Assembly: GCA_902702965.1 (NCBI GenBank)
Contig: CACRXP010000731.1
Coordinates: forward strand, 12,499-76,498
Source: Spirometra erinaceieuropaei
Taxonomy: Eukaryota > Platyhelminthes > Cestoda > Diphyllobothriidea > Diphyllobothriidae
DNA: 64,000 nucleotides
Direction: 5' to 3'
Shown here: in pieces, positions 59,444 through 64,000 of the stretch
Layout: each line of letters starts with the position of its first letter
Numbering within the stretch: the stretch's first letter is position 1
The notes under the pieces: model-generated
What the model saw: only the letters and a program-made list of their open reading frames with translations
What the model was told of the DNA's origin: nothing
Database searches by the model: none
Made by a program: the position numbers and the translations under genes

Positions 59444-59625
59444 GGTTGTTAATGAATAGTCTAGAGGGCACGTTTACCGCCTCGGATCCACGGTATGTCT
59501 GTCTGACGATGGCCAGTTGACCAGATATTGACAGCAAGACTTCCTCATGTTTTTTTCGTAGCATCGAACTTAGGTATTTTAAATTATACGTTATACGTGA
59601 AAGGTCGTTTAAGAAGCTCGATTAA
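59444..59625 (+). CDS. gene F, right arm: same exons, different C-terminus
   Basis: Exon x is 59,444-59,492 (LLMNSLEGTFTASDP plus CG, donor CACG|GTATGT). The last exon starts at 59,562 after tttttttcgtag; the junction makes Arg and the frame reads IELRYFKLYVIRERSFKKLD before TAA at 59,623. The exon is 8 bp shorter than in the left arm, which moves the reading frame. The frame used in the left arm is still open here (to 59,725) but would not be reached by this splice. AATAAA at 59,741. Within the IELRYF frame differences between arms are about half silent, so either frame could be ancestral. Confidence 0.33.
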
Positions 59626-59740
59626 GGCTGCAGGAGATTCCGGACATGCTGTAAACTCAAAACAACCAGTCTCCCCTTGTTTTTCTGGTCAGCGCAGGTC
59701 CCTCCTTGAAAAGATAATTTTGTAAAAAAAGTGAGCAACG

Positions 59741-59746
59741 AATAAA
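59741..59746 (+). promoter_or_regulatory. AATAAA poly(A) signal for gene F, right arm
   Basis: Conserved counterpart of 44,331-44,336. Confidence 0.45.
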
Positions 59747-60130
59747 TCTGTATTTTACACGATATATACAAGGCGACGTTATGTACAATGGTGAGTGTCG
59801 GGTGGTTTGATGCCAGTGGTCACTGGTCCTTGGGTGACGGTTCCTGAATTCTATAAAAAATGCAGGTAGACAGGGTTCAGCTCAGTGGTTTATTTTCTCA
59901 AAAATTGCAGGAAACTAAGGTTTGAAGCTACTTTTGTCACACCGCTAGACAATCTTGCTTCTGCAACAAAATGCAGGTCACTAAAGGACATGGGAGGAGT
60001 AGGTAATGCACGTAAGCGCTTTAGCATTACTTGCAGGAAACTAAATTTGGAAGCAAGGCGGGGTTTGCTGCTGCAATGAATTCGGGTCACTGGGGGGAGG
60101 GGGGAGAAATGTACTCACCGGAGAGCTAGA

Positions 60131-60465
60131 TTAGTGTCTAATGTGCTTGTAGATCCAGCCCTCCAGGGCAAGCGTTTGCTCTTTTACACGCTTCGCCTTG
60201 TGCCGCATGAGGACGAGAATGGGCATTATTGTGAGACCACTGACCACGGCTGTTGATCCTGCGGCATAAGACATCCTACAAAGGATGGTAGAAAAGATGA
60301 ATGATACAAAAATATCGAGCAAAAAACATGCGAGTAATAGTCAATAGGTTCTGAGTCTGAGCGTGAACTGCTAACATATGTGTCATCGATCGATGGTGCC
60401 GAAGCATATTTATAAGCTTGAGGATCCACGGCTAAACACGGTAAGATGTGGTTATGTAGCCACAC
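60131..60465 (-). CDS. gene E, right arm: single-pass membrane protein
   Basis: Last exon 60,275-60,131 (MSYAAGSTAVVSGLTIMPIL .. GWIYKHIRH), nearly identical to the left arm. Upstream exon 60,465-60,332 (SIDDTYVSSSRSDSEPIDYYS). The donor here reads TC|GCATGT instead of TC|GTATGT, a GC-AG intron if functional. AATAAA for this copy lies at about 59,889-59,894 on the minus strand. Confidence 0.42.
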
Positions 60466-60663
60466 CTGATGGACACAGTGCTGTCAACCTACTTAATTAT
60501 TTTGATTGGGTGTGATTACGTTGGCATGGTGTTACTGTGCGCTGCGGTGTGTGTTCTGTTGGCGGCCTTGTTTCTTTGTTGCCGTGTCTACCTTCTTCGA
60601 CCCACTGCCGGCGGTCCTTCTTGACTTTCGACCTGTCGTCTCCTATCGTTTACGTTGGACGTT

Positions 60664-60708
60664 TTAGGGTTAGGGTTCACGGCTGCTGTTAAGGGTTACG
60701 GTTAGGGG
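60664..60708 (-). repeat. interstitial telomere-like repeat, right arm
   Basis: TTAGGGTTAGGGTTCACGG and TTAAGGGTTACGGTTAGGG; mirror of 43,381-43,424. Confidence 0.5.
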
Positions 60709-61803
60709 GCTGGACAACTATTCCTCAACCACTCAAAGTACAACCGCGCATTCCCAATAACTATTCTTTTGCATACACTTTCTTGACCTCGTCACCTCGC
60801 GTTCGCCCGCCCCACCTGTAAAAACATCTATCACCACCGATCCCGTATAACAGGCGGTTGGGGTTTGTTTGCCTCATGTGCGGCTACATAACCACATCTG
60901 ACGCAAAGAACAAATCGGAGCATAGCGCTCCTGTGAAGTTTTCCGTCATAATGGTTACCAACTCCACCTCCCCCCCACTCCCACTATCCTGGGTTTGCAT
61001 AATCGGCGTGTTTCAGGAGCAATTATTGTCACAGTTCATCCTAGGGCTCTCCCGGCATCGAGACTGCCAACAATCTAGGATGAATCTGATCGGAATTGAC
61101 ACGCACGAGGACCAGTGTAAAGAAGTGAGATTTCACCACTCTTAACTCCACAGCTGCGATCATGTAGCCAAACACCTATCCAAACGAATGAAAGCTGACC
61201 AAATTGATCCGTGTTTTGCCTGCGGCACTGGTATTCTCATATACACAGGGTTCAGTGCCTTATGAGATCATATTATTCGGAGTATAGTGTGTCAATTTGC
61301 TCAGGCCCCTACAGCAGGTAATTCGTGAAAACAGCGTAAGACAGGGATCGGCAACGATCCTGCTCCCTTCTCCTTCGTGTCAATTGCAGACTGATGAAAT
61401 GAAAAACCAAATTCGGCCCGTCGGGACACATGCACCTTCGTCATCCCCGTGAATTGGGTGCGAAAGACGGCAGACTTGCACAGCATCTACCACACTCCCC
61501 CTCCCCATCTGGGCTTGATATCAAGACATAATAAAGGGAACTTGGGTTGGAAGAGGGTAAAAATGGCATGCTCAAGATGGCTACTGAAAGCCGCTCAACG
61601 AAGAAATCGCGCGCCTTATCACTTCAACCAAATAATATGAATACTGCGAAACTCGTAGGGCGTTCGCTGCGGCAACGCTTCATTCCTGCAGCTGCCGCAT
61701 CCCTTTCTCGAGAACGGTTAAACAAAGTTGGTTGCGTCTAAGGCAGTCGCCATGTAATGAGCATCGTTTAAAACGAATATCAATCAATTTTAACCTTAAA
61801 GCT
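60709..61803. other. no supported gene (right arm)
   Basis: Mirror of 42,285-43,625. The 95-aa frame 60,858-61,145 diverges from its left-arm partner at the C-terminal end. Confidence 0.35.
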
Positions 61804-62092
61804 TTAACACAGAAGGAACAAGGACCTGAGCGGGCGCGGGTTAAATCGGGAATAATGAGAAGGGAAGATGCTAAGGAGGAAGTCAGGGGAAACAAATAAA
61901 TTTTGAAAAAAAGTTGCGCAACAACACCTACTCGGCTGATGTCCCCATTGCGGCGGCAGTTGTGAGCAGGACGATGCCCGCGACAACGACGCAGGGCGCA
62001 AAGGCCATCATTATCGTGATGGTTGTCATTACTGTTCCAATGGAATTGAGCATTTTCTCTGCCGAAACAACTACCGGCTTCGAGGTACACAT
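61804..62092 (-). CDS. gene D, right arm: small membrane protein
   Basis: Exon 1 is 62,092-61,932 with the same 54-residue frame and the same overlapping stop/donor GA|GTAGGT as the left arm; a single silent change separates the exons. The optional second exon, 61,870-61,804, would add IFPSHYSRFNPRPLRSLFLLC. The hydrophobic helix and N-terminal sequence are identical to the left copy. Confidence 0.45.
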
Positions 62093-62160
62093 CTACAGAT
62101 GGAGAGAAAGAGCCTACTTATCTTTTTTAAAAAAATAACCGGATATGCCGATAAAACAAA

Positions 62161-62346
62161 ATGGATTATGCCGTATTGAATACTAGTTTCTTTTGGCGTG
62201 GCCAACTTGATTATGCTTTGCTTAACTACAAACACAGAGTGATCCTTACTACGTCATGGGAGGATTCATGTCTTCTCTATCGAACATGCCCGTATTTTTT
62301 AATTCATTACTTCAATAGCCATATAAATGTACAGACCCGAAGATAG
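62161..62346 (+). other. 61-aa open frame, right-arm copy
   Basis: Counterpart of 41,744-41,929 with one Asp/His change. Confidence 0.2.
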
Positions 62347-63818
62347 GTTATTGAAAGCAGACGTTTGCTCGCCAAATTACCTTTTGGATTCTAAGTAATA
62401 AAATAGCGCATAGACGTGAGCCAATCAAACCTGACAATAAGCTGTTCCCCCGAATTTTATTCGTTTACTCACGGAGCATATTTGTCAAATTTCTCTAATG
62501 ATTGCCGTAAAATCAATACAGGAGCCACTATCCGCCAAATAGCGAGACGATGATAATATATCTAATAAATAGCAGCGGCTACTAACGGCGGTTATTCAGT
62601 ACGACTAATGGTTAGTCAATACCGGAAGTGCAGTGTCAGATTCAGTGACCTCTCTTGCTCTTAAATGCATCTTATATTCAATTCTAATTTTGGTGCATTT
62701 ACGATATTTGTCATTTATGCGAGTTTCCTTGTCGTCATTTCGACCAATCAAACTTTTGTTCTCTTTATCGGTAACGGCCGAATGAAATAAGCACTTTGGA
62801 GGAAAAATAACCACGTTGTATATAGTAGGTGTGCTAACTCAGGAAGTGTTGGCTGAAATTCTGAAATGCGTTTTCGACTCAAGTAGGGTTATAACATTAA
62901 TCCTCGTGCAGCATTATCCCACAATAATTCAGTTACTTCAGGATGCGGGCTTTTGAACGAACTCCTTTCCCGCCGTCCATGAAGGCCACACTCTGCAGAA
63001 ATGACTACTTAAGTAACATGAATTTTTCACATTGATTTTAGTTGCTCTTATAAATTTAAATATATCTCGTGGGAAAAATGCGTGAAATATTAATTTCTTT
63101 AATCAATTGGAAGAAGATTACGTTCGCTTCGAATGCTGTGCTTGAAGAAATGACACAATTTGATCTTAAAAGTTTCTCCAAATTCCTTAGGATTCGGCCG
63201 TCCGAAAGAATCAATACCTCCCGATACCCACCAAAGTGTTTATTAGCATTAAGTTGCTATTGTTCCCTAATAATAGTAATAAACATAATTTTTCACAGGC
63301 ACCGCTTCGCGATAATTACTGTTGGATACATGAAGTTTACTTGGTTCTCGTTGTATCTACTTTATTCTCATCTTTACAAGGACAAAAGATTTCGTGACTA
63401 GCTAGATATAAGTCTGCGACAATGTTGCGGAAAGGGTTTATGAAGTATATTAGGCTTTCCATGAAATCTAGGCTTTACGTATTGCCGTAATAAATCTGAA
63501 CTAGCGGTCTCCGCTGTCCATTTCATAGCCCAACCCTAAAGTGCCCAATAAAACGAAAACCTAAATAATCCTCGCTGACTTGTAGCTCATAAATAACATG
63601 GCTGAAGATTTAGCGGTTTCTGCAAAAACCGATTCTTACTCGGCTACCACCATCAGCCACAGGCCGTAATGACACGAGACTCTTTGACCTTTAAGCACCC
63701 TACTATTTACAATCATTTACTGTCAGTTGGAGTCAAAATATTCCAAGCCACAGGCCATTGGAAGACGATAAAGGGCATTCTAGCCTCCCTTCTTCTGCTG
63801 ATAACGACCCCCCTCCAG
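62347..63818. other. no supported gene; foldback half-element at about 62,805-63,150
   Basis: Mirror of 40,303-41,743. Confidence 0.4.
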
Positions 63819-63919
63819 TATCGATTCCTGGTCGCTGTGCAACCACCTGTGGGGTTCCTAGGCCAGAGTCCAAACGGAATTTTCTGTGTTTTGACCACTG
63901 CGTCAGAACCAGTCGATGA
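63819..63919 (+). CDS. gene G, right arm: terminal exon
   Basis: After acceptor ataacgacccccctccag: two bases, then SIPGRCATTCGVPRPESKR, NFLCFDHCVRTSR and TGA. Frame, cysteines and acceptor as in the left arm (40,205-40,302). Confidence 0.35.
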
Positions 63920-64000
63920 ACACCAACACAGGGTGCTCTGTTTCAGGCGACTGTATATGTCTGATTTGGTGCTTTAAGTGGAGACGAAAGCACGAGCAGC

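Larger units (their letters stand above)
52820..64000 (-). repeat. large inverted repeat, right arm (continues beyond the window)
   Basis: Reverse complement of 40,121-51,285 over its whole length, still matching at the final base. All left-arm gene candidates have a counterpart here on the opposite strand. Confidence 0.9.

Noticed and set aside
1..64000. CRISPR arrays, bacterial operons, ribosome-binding sites
   Set aside because: No regularly spaced repeats or compact gene clusters; intron-bearing eukaryotic DNA throughout.

Overview
The window is eukaryotic and repeat-dense. There are no operons or ribosome-binding sites. Reading frames are short and are interrupted by GT-AG introns, some only 34-130 nt long. 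Retroelement relics dominate: APE/RT non-LTR elements (one with degenerate C2H2-finger tails), Penelope-like GIY-YIG tails and tRNA-headed SINEs. The short introns and this mix of elements suggest a flatworm, probably a pseudophyllidean tapeworm (Spirometra, Schistocephalus or Diphyllobothrium type). That placement is inference; no rRNA or housekeeping gene confirms it. The gene models below come from reading splice signals by eye, checking that intron phases match and, where a duplicated copy exists, comparing the two copies. There is no transcript evidence. Layout: 1-8,000 is largely single-copy. It holds a decayed LINE RT (2.6-3.4 kb), a candidate exon at 4.5-4.7 kb and two convergent small membrane-protein genes, A (+, 5,846-6,808) and B (-, 7,219-7,838). 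From 8,022 to 29,318 lie two direct tandem copies of a unit of about 10.3-10.7 kb (8,022-18,310 and 18,586-29,318), separated by a 275-base run of N. Each copy carries SINE modules, a 54-aa membrane-protein gene (gene C, minus strand), a foldback element of about 975 bp and a Penelope-like GIY-YIG fragment. 30,494-30,869 is a second N gap. 31,300-35,212 holds two LINE relics in opposite orientation. 36,511-39,202 holds two more foldback elements. From at least 40,121 to 51,285, and again inverted from 52,820 to the window end, is a giant imperfect inverted repeat (arms of at least 11.2 kb, spacer about 1.5 kb) that runs off the right edge. Each arm carries candidate genes D, E, F and G. Most of the gene models encode very short proteins (about 54-173 residues). 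Genes A, B, C, D and E each have at least one clear hydrophobic helix. No pathway can be assigned. The main open question is whether the tandem and inverted duplications are real chromosomal structure or uncollapsed haplotypes joined during assembly.
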